A DNA stretch of 7,677 nt from Terrimesophilobacter sp036565765 (GTDB lineage Bacteria; Actinomycetota; Actinomycetes; Actinomycetales; Microbacteriaceae), in NCBI RefSeq assembly GCF_036565765.1, contig NZ_DATCXP010000032.1. One strand, 5' to 3'. Shown here piece by piece: positions 1 to 6,232 of this stretch; position 1 is the first letter of the stretch, and the number at the start of each line of letters is the position of its first letter. The notes below the pieces were generated by a model. That model did no database searches. It had not been told where the DNA came from and worked only from the letters and a program-made list of their open reading frames with translations. Position numbers and translations under genes: made by a program.

Positions 1-366
1 CCGTGGGAGGCCGCTGCTCCTGCCTACGGCTTTAGCCCCACCGGGGACAGCTGGCTCCCGCAGCCTGCCGATTGGGCGGCCTACGCCCGGGATGCCCAGG
101 CGGGGGAGAAAGGCTCGACACTGGAGCTGTACCGCGCCGCCCTCGCGTTGCGGGCGGGGCAGAACCTCGGGCTCGGTTCTGTGGAGTGGCTCAGCGGCTA
201 CCCCGACCAGGTCGTCGCATTCCGCAACGGGAATGTGACTGTGCTGGCCAATACCGGGACCGGTCTCGTCCCGTTGCCCGCGGGCACCGTGGCGCTCTCC
301 TCTGAGCCCGTCACGACGGAGCTTCCTGGCGACACCACGGTCTGGCTGATCGCCATCGCTCCCTGA
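1..366 (+). CDS. Alpha-glucosidase (GH13 family), C-terminal fragment
   Basis: The reading frame is open from base 1 and ends at TGA 364-366, giving the last 121 residues of a protein whose start lies outside the window. The opening residues PWEAAAPAYGFSPTG, then SWLPQP, then an STLELYRAALALR segment match what I know of the C-terminal end of the catalytic barrel and the closing beta domain of bacterial alpha-glucosidases and oligo-1,6-glucosidases (GH13, probably subfamily 30). These cytoplasmic enzymes release glucose from the non-reducing ends of maltose, isomaltose, sucrose or short alpha-glucans. The remainder, including VAFRNGNVTVLANTG, looks like the usual C-terminal beta-sandwich. The catalytic Asp/Glu residues are upstream and not visible, so substrate preference cannot be judged. 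A hairpin repeat overlaps the last two sense codons and the stop. The family call is firm; the exact specificity is not. Confidence 0.88.
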   Translation, partial: PWEAAAPAYGFSPTGDSWLPQPADWAAYARDAQAGEKGSTLELYRAALALRAGQNLGLGSVEWLSGYPDQVVAFRNGNVTVLANTGTGLVPLPAGTVALSSEPVTTELPGDTTVWLIAIAP

Positions 367-398
367 GGAGGTCGCTCTGCGACCGTCTCGAAGGGAGC
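358..398 (-). repeat. REP-like hairpin repeat, copy 1 (possible terminator)
   Basis: Outer arms GCTCCCT (358-364) and AGGGAGC (392-398) are perfect inverted complements. Inside them GGTCGC (370-375) pairs with GCGACC (379-384) around a three-base TCT loop, and GAG (365-367) can pair with CTC (387-389). The whole 41-base unit therefore folds into one nearly continuous hairpin. Read on the minus strand it shares its first 15 and last 13 bases with the copy at 1083-1124; only the central 13-14 bases differ. It starts in the penultimate codon of the alpha-glucosidase gene and includes the stop. Similar motifs built on TTCGAGACGCTCGC and GCTCCTCA recur in Microbacteriaceae genomes as far as I recall, which points to a dispersed REP-type element. 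There is no U-tract, so a terminator role is an inference from its position. Confidence 0.72.
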
Positions 399-569
399 GC
401 GCGAGTCGAGCCAAATTCCGGGTACGCCCTCGCTTGACCCGCGAAATGGCGCAACTCGAACGGAAAACGGTCCATCCCTCATGGTCGGTCAGATGCCCGT
501 CGGGGGACGGCTACCTTTGCAATCGACGCGGCGTACGTTCACGACCCTTCAGATGGCATGATGTGTTGC

Positions 570-1070
570 ATGGCAGTGCCGAGCTCACGCGAGGAGATAC
601 TCGACGCCGTTGTCGGTTGGGGTGCAGCGCTGACCTTCGACATTCCCTCCCAAAATGCGATCATGGCCGCTTGCGCTGCGCTCGCCGCCGGAATTGACTC
701 TCCAAGCCTTCGTGTTGTGGCCGGCTTCGACCTGGATGCCTACCGGTGGGATGTTTTCGATGCGCTCGTCATCGCATTGGACGAATTAGGGGTGGACTTC
801 CCTGCGGTCGGAACAGATGAAGCGAAGCTCGTTGCCCTTGAGCAACTCTGCCGTTCATTCCTCGCCGGAGAACTCGACCTGCACCAACTGACGGGCTGGG
901 CTCACGAGAAGATTGGCCATGAGGGGCCTGAAGCTGCCCTGCCCTTTGTGGAACTTGATGACGAGTTCGACGGGGCACTTCATTCCCGTGATCAGATGCA
1001 GCACGAGACCGAGGTTGCTGCGCTGCTCTATCTGCAGTCATTCAGGAAACCTGTCGGCGACATCCCCTGA
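570..1070 (+). CDS. Hypothetical small acidic protein, function unknown
   Basis: This is a 166-residue protein from ATG 570; in-frame ATGs at 558 and 561 would add MMCC. I chose 570 because the resulting start, MAVPSSREEI, looks more natural. No start has a convincing ribosome binding site. A weak -10-like CATGAT (557-562) would place a transcript start near 570, which would fit a leaderless message. The protein is strongly acidic (29 Asp/Glu against 9 Lys/Arg), has no signal peptide or membrane segment, and appears mostly helical. Recognisable patches are DLDAYRWDVFDALV (residues 54-67), GWAHEKIGHEGPEA (109-122) and VELDDEFD (127-134). I remember similar uncharacterised actinobacterial proteins with a 'W-A-H-x-x-I-G-H-E-G' core, and the size and charge resemble immunity-type proteins, but no toxin partner is present. 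A TTA codon (786-788) and less GC-biased third positions than its neighbours suggest accessory origin. REP-like hairpins lie on both sides. Confidence 0.75.
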   Translation: MAVPSSREEILDAVVGWGAALTFDIPSQNAIMAACAALAAGIDSPSLRVVAGFDLDAYRWDVFDALVIALDELGVDFPAVGTDEAKLVALEQLCRSFLAGELDLHQLTGWAHEKIGHEGPEAALPFVELDDEFDGALHSRDQMQHETEVAALLYLQSFRKPVGDIP

Positions 1071-1082
1071 TACTCAATCGTG

Positions 1083-1124
1083 GCTCCCTTCGAGACGCTC
1101 GCTGGCGCTCGCTCCTCAGGGAGC
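1083..1124 (+). repeat. REP-like hairpin repeat, copy 2 (possible bidirectional terminator)
   Basis: Outer arms GCTCCCT (1083-1089) and AGGGAGC (1118-1124) are perfect inverted complements enclosing 28 bases. The unit shares 15 bases at one end and 13 at the other with the reverse complement of the repeat at 358-398. The centre differs: here CGCTCGCT is repeated directly (with GG between) instead of forming an inner stem. It sits between the convergent 3' ends of the orphan gene (stop at 1070) and the asparaginase gene (stop at 1160), a position that suits a two-way terminator or a REP element. It lacks a run of T on either side, so any termination role would not follow the classical pattern. 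Confidence 0.7.
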
Positions 1125-1126
1125 GG

Positions 1127-1140
1127 CACTGGGGGCAGTG
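1127..1140. terminator. Short GC hairpin after the asparaginase gene (candidate)
   Basis: CACTG (1127-1131) and CAGTG (1136-1140) form a perfect five-base stem around GGGG (CCCC on the minus strand). On the minus-strand transcript it comes 20 bases after the asparaginase stop and just before the larger REP-like hairpin, so the mRNA would end in two hairpins in tandem. There is no U-tract and the stem is short, so this is only a candidate. Confidence 0.3.
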
Positions 1141-1159
1141 TCTGGGCGGGGCGGTATTG

Positions 1160-2155
1160 CTAGAACACCGTGCGGATGGCACCGACCGGGACGCCCTTGC
1201 CGAGCACCTTCTCCGTCGTGAGAGCGGCGACGCGATCGGCCTCTGCACGAGGAACCGCGCCGGCCTGAGCCAGCAGCTCGAGGGCCACGAGCGTCGTGGC
1301 GCGCTGCGTCCCGTCGAGGATCTTGAGCGCTACCGCTGTGCCGTCCGGCGCAGCCATGACCATGACGCCCTCCGCGCCGCCCTTGGTCAGGAGGCCGAGC
1401 TCCTCGATCACGACGGTGTTCGCGCGGCCGGGGCCATCGATCGCCCAGGCGTTATGCACGATGGCGTCGGTCAGGCGTGCGGCATCCGGGTCGGGGCCGT
1501 GAACACTGATGCCCTGCGCCACGCGCGACACCGCGGTGGCGAGACCGCGCAGGGTCACCGCGAACAGTGGAGCGCCGCATCCGTCGACGCCGACTTGTCC
1601 GACCGGTTCGCCGGTGAACTCCTCGACCGTTTTGCGCACGAGAAGCTGCAGCGGATGCGCGGGGTCGAGGTAGTTCTCGATCGGCCAGCCGTTGTGAACG
1701 CAGGCGAGCAGGAACGAGGCGTGCTTGCCGGAGCAGTTCATGGTGACGCGCCTCGGCGCCCCCGAGGTTCGGGCGACAGCCTGGCTCTGAGGGTCGAGCG
1801 GCCAGTCGAGTGGGCACTGCAGGGCGTCCTCGCCGAGCCCGGCACGCGCCAGCAGCTCGCCGACGACCCGAACGTGTTCCGGAGTTCCGGCGTGGCTCGC
1901 CGAGGCGAGCACAAGCTGTGCGCCATCGAGCCGGGCGCCGGAGCGCAGCACGGCCATGGCCTGGAACGGCTTGAGCGACGACCTCGGGTACACGAGCGCG
2001 TCGACATCGCCGAGCGCGCGCACTACCGTGCCATCCGCAGAGACGACCACCGCTGCACCGACGTGCCGCGACTCGATCAGCCCATTGCGCTCGACGAGCG
2101 CGAGTTCGACGACCCCTGAAACCTCGAGGGGATGGCTCGCAGCCTCGGGACTCAC
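1160..2155 (-). CDS. L-asparaginase, Asparaginase_II family
   Basis: The protein is 331 residues, hydrolysing L-asparagine to aspartate and ammonia, probably in the cytoplasm since no signal peptide is seen. It belongs to the Asparaginase_II family (PF06089), which is distinct from the classical E. coli AnsA/AnsB type. Diagnostic blocks in order are VYPRSSLKPFQA (residues 55-66), SHAGTPEH (87-94), NCSGKHA (140-146), VDGCGAP (190-196) and AIDGPGR, followed by the C-terminal end GAIRTVF. The length is normal for the family. The start is a GTG at 2155-2153, chosen because it overlaps the gabT stop as GTGA and leaves a short tail before the conserved VELALVERNG segment. The four-base overlap implies translational coupling with gabT upstream, and so joint use in amino-acid nitrogen catabolism. 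The substrate is assigned from the family; closely related enzymes could prefer other amides. Confidence 0.9.
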   Translation of the reverse strand: MSPEAASHPLEVSGVVELALVERNGLIESRHVGAAVVVSADGTVVRALGDVDALVYPRSSLKPFQAMAVLRSGARLDGAQLVLASASHAGTPEHVRVVGELLARAGLGEDALQCPLDWPLDPQSQAVARTSGAPRRVTMNCSGKHASFLLACVHNGWPIENYLDPAHPLQLLVRKTVEEFTGEPVGQVGVDGCGAPLFAVTLRGLATAVSRVAQGISVHGPDPDAARLTDAIVHNAWAIDGPGRANTVVIEELGLLTKGGAEGVMVMAAPDGTAVALKILDGTQRATTLVALELLAQAGAVPRAEADRVAALTTEKVLGKGVPVGAIRTVF

Positions 2156-3516
2156 AGGGTTCCGAGCGCGTCCTCGATCACGCTCACGGCATCCAGCAGC
2201 AGTTCGTCGCTGATCGCGAGACTGGGCAGGAAGCGTATGACATTGCCGTAGGTTCCCGCGGTGAGCAGGATGACGCCGTGCTGGAACGCGTACGTCGAGA
2301 TCGCCGACACCGCGGCGGCGTTCGCCTCCTTCGACGTCGCGCCGGTTCCCGGCATGACGAACTCCATCGCGAGCATCGCACCGATCCCGCGGACGTCGCC
2401 GATGATGTCGAACTTCTTCTGAAGGCGCAGCAACTCCGGCTTGAGCGTGTTCTCGATGCGCTTGCCCTCGGCGAGCAGATCGTTCGTCTCGATCGACTCG
2501 AACACCGAGATCGCCGCAGCCGTCGCGACCGGGTTCCCGCCGAACGTCCCGCCGAGGCCGCCGGGGTGGGAAGCGTCCATGATCTCCGCGCGGCCGGTCA
2601 CACCGGCGAGCGGCAGGCCACCGGCGATGCCCTTGGCGGTCAGGACGAGGTCCGGCACGAGCCCGAAGTGCTCGCTCGCGAAATACTTGCCGGTCCTGGC
2701 CATCCCGGCCTGGATCTCGTCGGCCACGAACACGATGCCGTTCTCTGTGCACCACTTCTGCAACGCAGGAAGGTAGCCGTCGGCCGGGACGACGAAGCCG
2801 CCCTCGCCCTGGATCGGTTCGACGACGAGGCAGGCGATGTCGCTCGCGCCCGCCGTCTTCTCGAGGAAAGCGATCGTGCGCGCCGCGGCATCCGCTCCGG
2901 AGAGTCCGTCGTGGTAAGGGTAGGAGTTCGGGGCGTGGTGAACGTCGCCTGCGAACGGCCCGAAGCCGAGCTTGTACGGCATCGCCTTGTAGTTCATGGC
3001 CATCGTGAGGTTCGTGCGACCGTGGAATGCGTGATCGAGCACGGCGACGGCCTTGCGTCCGGTGTACTTGCGGGCGATCTTCACCGCGTTCTCCACGGCC
3101 TCAGCGCCGGAGTTCACGAGCACCGACTTCTTCGCGAAGTCGCCCGGCGTGTGCTGCGCGAGCAACTCCGCGACGCGCACGTAGCCCTCGTACGGCGTGA
3201 TCGTGAACAGACCGTGGGTGAGCTCGCCGACCTGACGGCTCGCCGCAGCGACGACCCCGTCATCCGTGTGGCCGATCGTCGTCACGCCGATGCCGGCACC
3301 GAGGTCGATGAACTGGTTCCCGTCGGCGTCGACGACCACGGCGCCGTGGGCCCTGTCGATGTAGACCGGGAAGGTGGAGGCCGCTCCGCTCGCCACGACC
3401 GCGTTGCGCCGCGCGTGCAGCGCCAGCGATTTCGGGCCGGGGATGTCGGTCACGATGCGACGCTCCTGCGGAACGGACGAAAGGGCGGAAACCGAAGGTG
3501 CGAGCATGTCAGTCAT
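2152..3516 (-). CDS. gabT: 4-aminobutyrate aminotransferase
   Basis: This 454-residue PLP enzyme of the class-III aminotransferases transfers the amino group of GABA to 2-oxoglutarate, giving succinate semialdehyde and glutamate. Visible hallmarks are IDLGAGIGVTTIGH (70-83), NSGAEAVENAVK (135-146, phosphate-binding loop), HAFHGRT (162-168), EPIQGEGG (233-240), VADEIQ with Asp266 that contacts the PLP pyridine nitrogen, and LTAKGIAGG carrying the Schiff-base Lys295. GTFGGNP follows at 323-329. Length and motif order are those of actinobacterial GabT. The ATG at 3516-3514 has GGAAA about six bases upstream; a second Met at residue 4 is a possible alternative. It is the first gene of a two-gene operon with the asparaginase. 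No succinate-semialdehyde dehydrogenase (gabD) is visible in the window. A related activity on beta-alanine or 5-aminovalerate is possible. Confidence 0.93.
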   Translation of the reverse strand: MTDMLAPSVSALSSVPQERRIVTDIPGPKSLALHARRNAVVASGAASTFPVYIDRAHGAVVVDADGNQFIDLGAGIGVTTIGHTDDGVVAAASRQVGELTHGLFTITPYEGYVRVAELLAQHTPGDFAKKSVLVNSGAEAVENAVKIARKYTGRKAVAVLDHAFHGRTNLTMAMNYKAMPYKLGFGPFAGDVHHAPNSYPYHDGLSGADAAARTIAFLEKTAGASDIACLVVEPIQGEGGFVVPADGYLPALQKWCTENGIVFVADEIQAGMARTGKYFASEHFGLVPDLVLTAKGIAGGLPLAGVTGRAEIMDASHPGGLGGTFGGNPVATAAAISVFESIETNDLLAEGKRIENTLKPELLRLQKKFDIIGDVRGIGAMLAMEFVMPGTGATSKEANAAAVSAISTYAFQHGVILLTAGTYGNVIRFLPSLAISDELLLDAVSVIEDALGTL

Positions 3517-3553
3517 AGTGTTTCCAGTGTATCGCCGGTGTAACGTGCAGAGC
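3517..3553. promoter_or_regulatory. Divergent promoter region between gabT and the osmC-type gene
   Basis: Only 37 bases separate the two divergent starts, so both promoters must overlap here or reach into the coding regions. On the minus strand a TACACT -10-like hexamer (3531-3526) lies nine bases before the gabT ATG. On the plus strand TAACGT (3541-3546) lies seven bases before the GTG of the osmC-type gene. Both spacings would give very short or absent leaders. Neither has a clear -35 box, so the hexamers are suggestive only. Confidence 0.35.
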
Positions 3554-4018
3554 GTGGAACATCATTACGCGACCATGATCGAGTGGCTCGGCAACCGCGG
3601 AACCGGGACGAGCGGCTACCGGGACTACGGTCGCGAGGTCATTCTGACCGCAGAGGGGAAGCATCCGATCGAGGGATCGGCGGATCGCACCTTCCACGGC
3701 AACGCCGAGCGCTGGAACCCAGAGGACATGCTCATCGCCTCACTCAGCCAGTGCCACCTGCTCAGCTATCTGCACGTCGCGGTCTCCCGCGGTGTGGTCG
3801 TGACGGCCTACACCGACAACGCCGTCGGCACGATGGAGCAGACGCAGGATGGCGGAGGCCACTTCGTCTCCGTGACCCTGCGCCCGATCGTCACCGTCGC
3901 CTCCGCCGAGATGGTTCCCGCCGCGCTCGACGCGCACCACGAGGCATCGAAGAAATGCTTCATCGCGAACTCGGTGAACTTCCTGGTCCTCCACGAGCCG
4001 AAGGTCGTCGTGGCCTGA
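3554..4018 (+). CDS. OsmC-family peroxiredoxin (organic hydroperoxide reductase type)
   Basis: The 154-residue protein begins with GTG 3554, which gives MEHHY, the usual start of short OsmC proteins; an ATG at 3575 would cut the conserved N-terminal strand. The two thiols of the family are present: Cys67 in SLSQCHLLSYL and Cys135 in KKCFIANS. The conserved GNRGTGTSGYRDYGR (13-27) and RWNPEDMLIASL (53-64) blocks also match. OsmC/Ohr proteins are small cytoplasmic dimers that reduce organic hydroperoxides through the cysteine pair. The length is within the family range. Sequence alone leaves open whether it is an Ohr-like hydroperoxide reductase or one of the less characterised OsmC subgroups. 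It is transcribed divergently from gabT and stops 99 bases before the FKBP lipoprotein gene. There is no good Shine-Dalgarno sequence, and a leaderless message is possible. Confidence 0.9.
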   Translation: MEHHYATMIEWLGNRGTGTSGYRDYGREVILTAEGKHPIEGSADRTFHGNAERWNPEDMLIASLSQCHLLSYLHVAVSRGVVVTAYTDNAVGTMEQTQDGGGHFVSVTLRPIVTVASAEMVPAALDAHHEASKKCFIANSVNFLVLHEPKVVVA

Positions 4019-4117
4019 CCGGCAGCGGGTACGCTCGAACACAGGCTTCGGTCAGCAAACCCAGAACTGCGGGGCGCAGACTCGGCCACACCACCTCGCC
4101 ACCACGAAAGCAGAACT
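4019..4117 (+). promoter_or_regulatory. Intergenic region with a candidate promoter for the FKBP gene
   Basis: This 99-base gap contains GGGTACGCT, whose TACGCT (4030-4035) fits an actinobacterial -10 of the form TANNNT and would give a leader of about 76 bases before the GTG at 4118. I see no convincing -35 element. GAAAG at 4106-4110 is a plausible, weak ribosome binding site. No terminator-like hairpin stands out after the osmC-type gene, so some read-through into the FKBP gene is possible. Confidence 0.3.
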
Positions 4118-5083
4118 GTGTCGAAAATCATCACCTCCGTCGCGATCGCCGGCATGCTCGCGCTCTCGCTCGCCGCGTGCAGCGCCCCTGAGTCCGCGCC
4201 GAGCTGCGAGGCGACGCCGTCCGGCTCGCACTCCGAGAAGATCACCGTGACCGGCGCCGTGGACAAGGAGCCGAAGGTGAAGATCCCGTCGCCGCTCGAC
4301 ACGAAGGTCACCGAGCGCACGGTCGTGAAGAAGGGCAAGGGCGAGATCGTCGAGCCGGGAATGCTCGCGACGATCAACTACGTCGTGTACAACGCCGCGA
4401 CCGGTGAGAAGGTCGGCGGAACCGACACCTTCGACAGGGCCGGCGCGATCTCCTTCATCGTCGACAAGACGCATGTGCTCGTCGGCATGGCCAAGACGAT
4501 CGAGTGCTCGACGGTCGGTTCGCGGGTCGTCGCGATCGTCCCGCCGGCGGACGCGTTCGGTGCCGACGGGCCGCAGGTCGGCATCGGGGCGACCGACTCC
4601 CTGGTCTTCGTGTTCGACATCAAGAAGGTCGAGCCCGCCCCGAGCGAATCCCCGAGCCCCGCGCCGGCGGAGCTGCCGACTCCGAAGGACTGGACCGACA
4701 ACGTGCCGACGGTCGACCTGAGCGGCACCGTGCCGGTCGTAACCCTGCCGAAGAGCGACCCGCCCGCCGACCTCATGCTCAAGGTTCTCAAGGAGGGCGA
4801 CGGCGAGGCCGTGACGGCGAGCTCGACCGTGACCATCGACTATCAAGGCATCTCCTGGAACACCGGTGAGATCTTCGACCAGAGCTACACCCGCGGCGAG
4901 CCGAGCACGTTCCCGGTAACCGGCGTCATCCAGGGCTTCGCCGCCGCTATGGTCGGGCAGAAGGTGGGCGCGACCGTGCTCGTGACGATCCCGCCGCAGT
5001 ACGCCTACGGAACGGACCCTGGCGCTCACGCTCTAGGCAACCAGACCCTCGTGTTCCTGATCCAGATCCGGAAGGCGGCGTAG
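4118..5083 (+). CDS. Lipoprotein with two FKBP-type peptidyl-prolyl isomerase domains
   Basis: The 321-residue protein starts at GTG 4118. Residues 1-20 form a lipoprotein signal peptide, and LAAC places the lipid-anchored cysteine at Cys21, so the mature protein should sit on the outer face of the membrane. Two FKBP domains follow at about 66-171 and 217-319, joined by a Pro/Ser/Ala/Glu-rich linker (about 172-190). The second keeps the main binding-pocket residues known from FKBP12: Tyr242, Phe253-Asp254, Phe265, Val270-Ile271 and Tyr297 in YAYG, with Phe274 where FKBP12 has Trp59. The first keeps Phe105-Asp106 but has Met124 at the Trp position and Phe147 at the Tyr82 position, so it may be weakly active or serve as a binding module. 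Cys30 and Cys130 could form a disulfide. The likely role is folding of secreted proteins. A 47-base gap leads to dxr. Confidence 0.9.
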   Translation: MSKIITSVAIAGMLALSLAACSAPESAPSCEATPSGSHSEKITVTGAVDKEPKVKIPSPLDTKVTERTVVKKGKGEIVEPGMLATINYVVYNAATGEKVGGTDTFDRAGAISFIVDKTHVLVGMAKTIECSTVGSRVVAIVPPADAFGADGPQVGIGATDSLVFVFDIKKVEPAPSESPSPAPAELPTPKDWTDNVPTVDLSGTVPVVTLPKSDPPADLMLKVLKEGDGEAVTASSTVTIDYQGISWNTGEIFDQSYTRGEPSTFPVTGVIQGFAAAMVGQKVGATVLVTIPPQYAYGTDPGAHALGNQTLVFLIQIRKAA

Positions 5084-5116
5084 GCGCGGCCGATCCTGCT
5101 TCTGGACGGGCCGTGC
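5084..5116 (+). other. Stem-loop between the FKBP gene and dxr
   Basis: GCGCGGCC (5084-5091) can pair with GGCCGTGC (5109-5116) through eight pairs, one of them G-U, around a 17-base loop. It starts directly after the FKBP stop codon and ends one base before the GGGAAG (5117-5122) that I take as the dxr ribosome binding site. No U-tract follows. It could lower read-through or affect dxr translation, but a hairpin of this strength also arises by chance in DNA this GC-rich. Confidence 0.3.
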
Positions 5117-5130
5117 GGGAAGATGGAGCC

Positions 5131-6213
5131 ATGCGCAGGGTGATCGTTCTCGGCTCGACCGGCTCGATCGGCGTGCAGGCCCTCGAGGTCATCGCCGCGA
5201 ACCAGGACTCGTTCAAGCTCGTCGGGCTCGCCGCGGGCAGCAATCGTCGGCTGGTCTCCGCGCAGGCCGAGGCGTTCGGCGTCGACCAGGTCGCCCTCGG
5301 CGCAGTCGAGGCCGAGCAGCTCGTGCGCAGCGTCGAGGCGGATGTCGTGCTCAACGGCATCACCGGCTCCGTCGGTCTCGGCCCCACGATCGCAGCCCTC
5401 GAGGTCGGGGCGACTCTCGCGCTCGCGAACAAGGAGAGCCTCATCGTCGGCGGTGAGCTCGTCACGAGGCTCGCGAAGCGGGGGCAGCTCGTACCGGTCG
5501 ACTCCGAGCACTCCGCTATTGCGCAGGCCCTACGGTCGGGAGGTGCAGGAGAGGTGCGCAGGCTCGTGCTCACGGCATCCGGCGGCCCGTTCCGGGGACG
5601 CAGCCGCGAGTCGCTCGCGGGGGCCACGCCCGAGGAGGCGCTCGCGCATCCGAACTGGATCATGGGGCTCGTGATCACGACGAATTCGGCGACCATGGTC
5701 AACAAGGGGCTCGAGGTGATCGAGGCGCACCTGCTGTTCGGCGTGCCGTACGAGCGGATCGAGGTGACGGTGCACCCTCAGTCGATCGTGCACTCGATGG
5801 TCGAATTCGTGGACGGATCGACGATCGCGCAGTGCTCGCCGCCGAACATGCGCCTGCCGATCTCGCTCGCACTCGACTGGCCGAACCGCATCCCCGATGT
5901 CGGGGTTCCGCTCGACTGGACGACGGCCAGCAAGTGGACCTTCGAGCCGCTGGACGGCCGTGCTTTCCCCGCCGTCGAGCTCGCGAGGAGGGTCGGAAGG
6001 GCCGGTGGGAGCTATCCGGCCGTGTTCAACGCCGCGAACGAGCAGGCGGTCGCGGCCTTCCACGACGGGAGGATCGGCTTCCTCGACATCGTCGACACGA
6101 TCGATCGGGTCGTCGACTCTTTCACCCCGGAGAGCGGCCCGGCGAGCCTTGACGGGGTGCTCGAGGCGGAGCGCTGGGCGCGCACAGCGGCCGACAAGCT
6201 CTTCCCCAGCTAA
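5131..6213 (+). CDS. dxr: 1-deoxy-D-xylulose 5-phosphate reductoisomerase
   Basis: This 360-residue enzyme (also called IspC) converts 1-deoxy-D-xylulose 5-phosphate to 2-C-methyl-D-erythritol 4-phosphate with NADPH, the committed step of the MEP isoprenoid pathway and the target of fosmidomycin. The NADPH-binding GSTGSIG is at residues 8-14 and ALANKES at 97-103. The metal ligands Asp124, Glu126 (VDSEHS) and Glu195 (NKGLE) correspond to E. coli D150, E152 and E231. His173, Ser186, Asn191 and Lys192 match H209, S222, N227 and K228 with identical spacing. I chose ATG 5131 because GGGAAG lies eight bases upstream and the protein then begins right at the first beta strand; an in-frame GTG at 5113 is less likely. 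It is a little shorter than E. coli Dxr. The rip1 protease gene follows after 19 bases. Confidence 0.96.
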   Translation: MRRVIVLGSTGSIGVQALEVIAANQDSFKLVGLAAGSNRRLVSAQAEAFGVDQVALGAVEAEQLVRSVEADVVLNGITGSVGLGPTIAALEVGATLALANKESLIVGGELVTRLAKRGQLVPVDSEHSAIAQALRSGGAGEVRRLVLTASGGPFRGRSRESLAGATPEEALAHPNWIMGLVITTNSATMVNKGLEVIEAHLLFGVPYERIEVTVHPQSIVHSMVEFVDGSTIAQCSPPNMRLPISLALDWPNRIPDVGVPLDWTTASKWTFEPLDGRAFPAVELARRVGRAGGSYPAVFNAANEQAVAAFHDGRIGFLDIVDTIDRVVDSFTPESGPASLDGVLEAERWARTAADKLFPS

Positions 6214-6220
6214 ACGCGGG

Positions 6221-6226
6221 TACTCT
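6221..6226 (+). promoter_or_regulatory. rip1: Candidate -10 box for a leaderless rip1 transcript
   Basis: TACTCT lies six bases before the rip1 ATG, inside the short dxr-rip1 gap. Transcription starting seven bases after the hexamer would begin at the A of the ATG, which would fit a leaderless message, a common mode in actinobacteria. No clear -35 box is visible, and rip1 may also be transcribed from upstream together with dxr. A normal ribosome binding site is not evident. Confidence 0.4.
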
Positions 6227-6232
6227 CACGCT

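Noticed and set aside
358..1124. CRISPR-like or attachment-site explanation for the two hairpins
   Set aside because: There are only two copies, inverted and about 700 bases apart with a gene between; no array, integrase or cas gene is present.
1157..2119. Long + strand open frame opposite the asparaginase gene
   Set aside because: It is antisense to a well-recognised enzyme, rich in Arg/Ala/Glu/His as expected from GC-biased shadow frames, and shows no recognisable domain.
2278..3543. 421-codon + strand open frame opposite gabT
   Set aside because: It mirrors the gabT codon pattern. Its composition is dominated by Arg, Val, Asp and His with no motif, whereas gabT on the other strand has every family hallmark.
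3374..3553. N-terminal extension of the OsmC-type frame into gabT
   Set aside because: It would overlap gabT in antisense and add 60 residues not found in OsmC proteins. GTG 3554 gives the usual MEHHY start.
4052..5029. 325-codon minus-strand open frame opposite the FKBP lipoprotein gene
   Set aside because: Low-complexity Arg/Asp/His/Leu composition and no domain; it is a shadow of the lipoprotein frame.
5897..6232. N-terminal extension of the rip1 reading frame into dxr
   Set aside because: The extra residues are Ser/Arg-rich shadow of dxr. The family starts just before the first membrane helix, matching ATG 6233.
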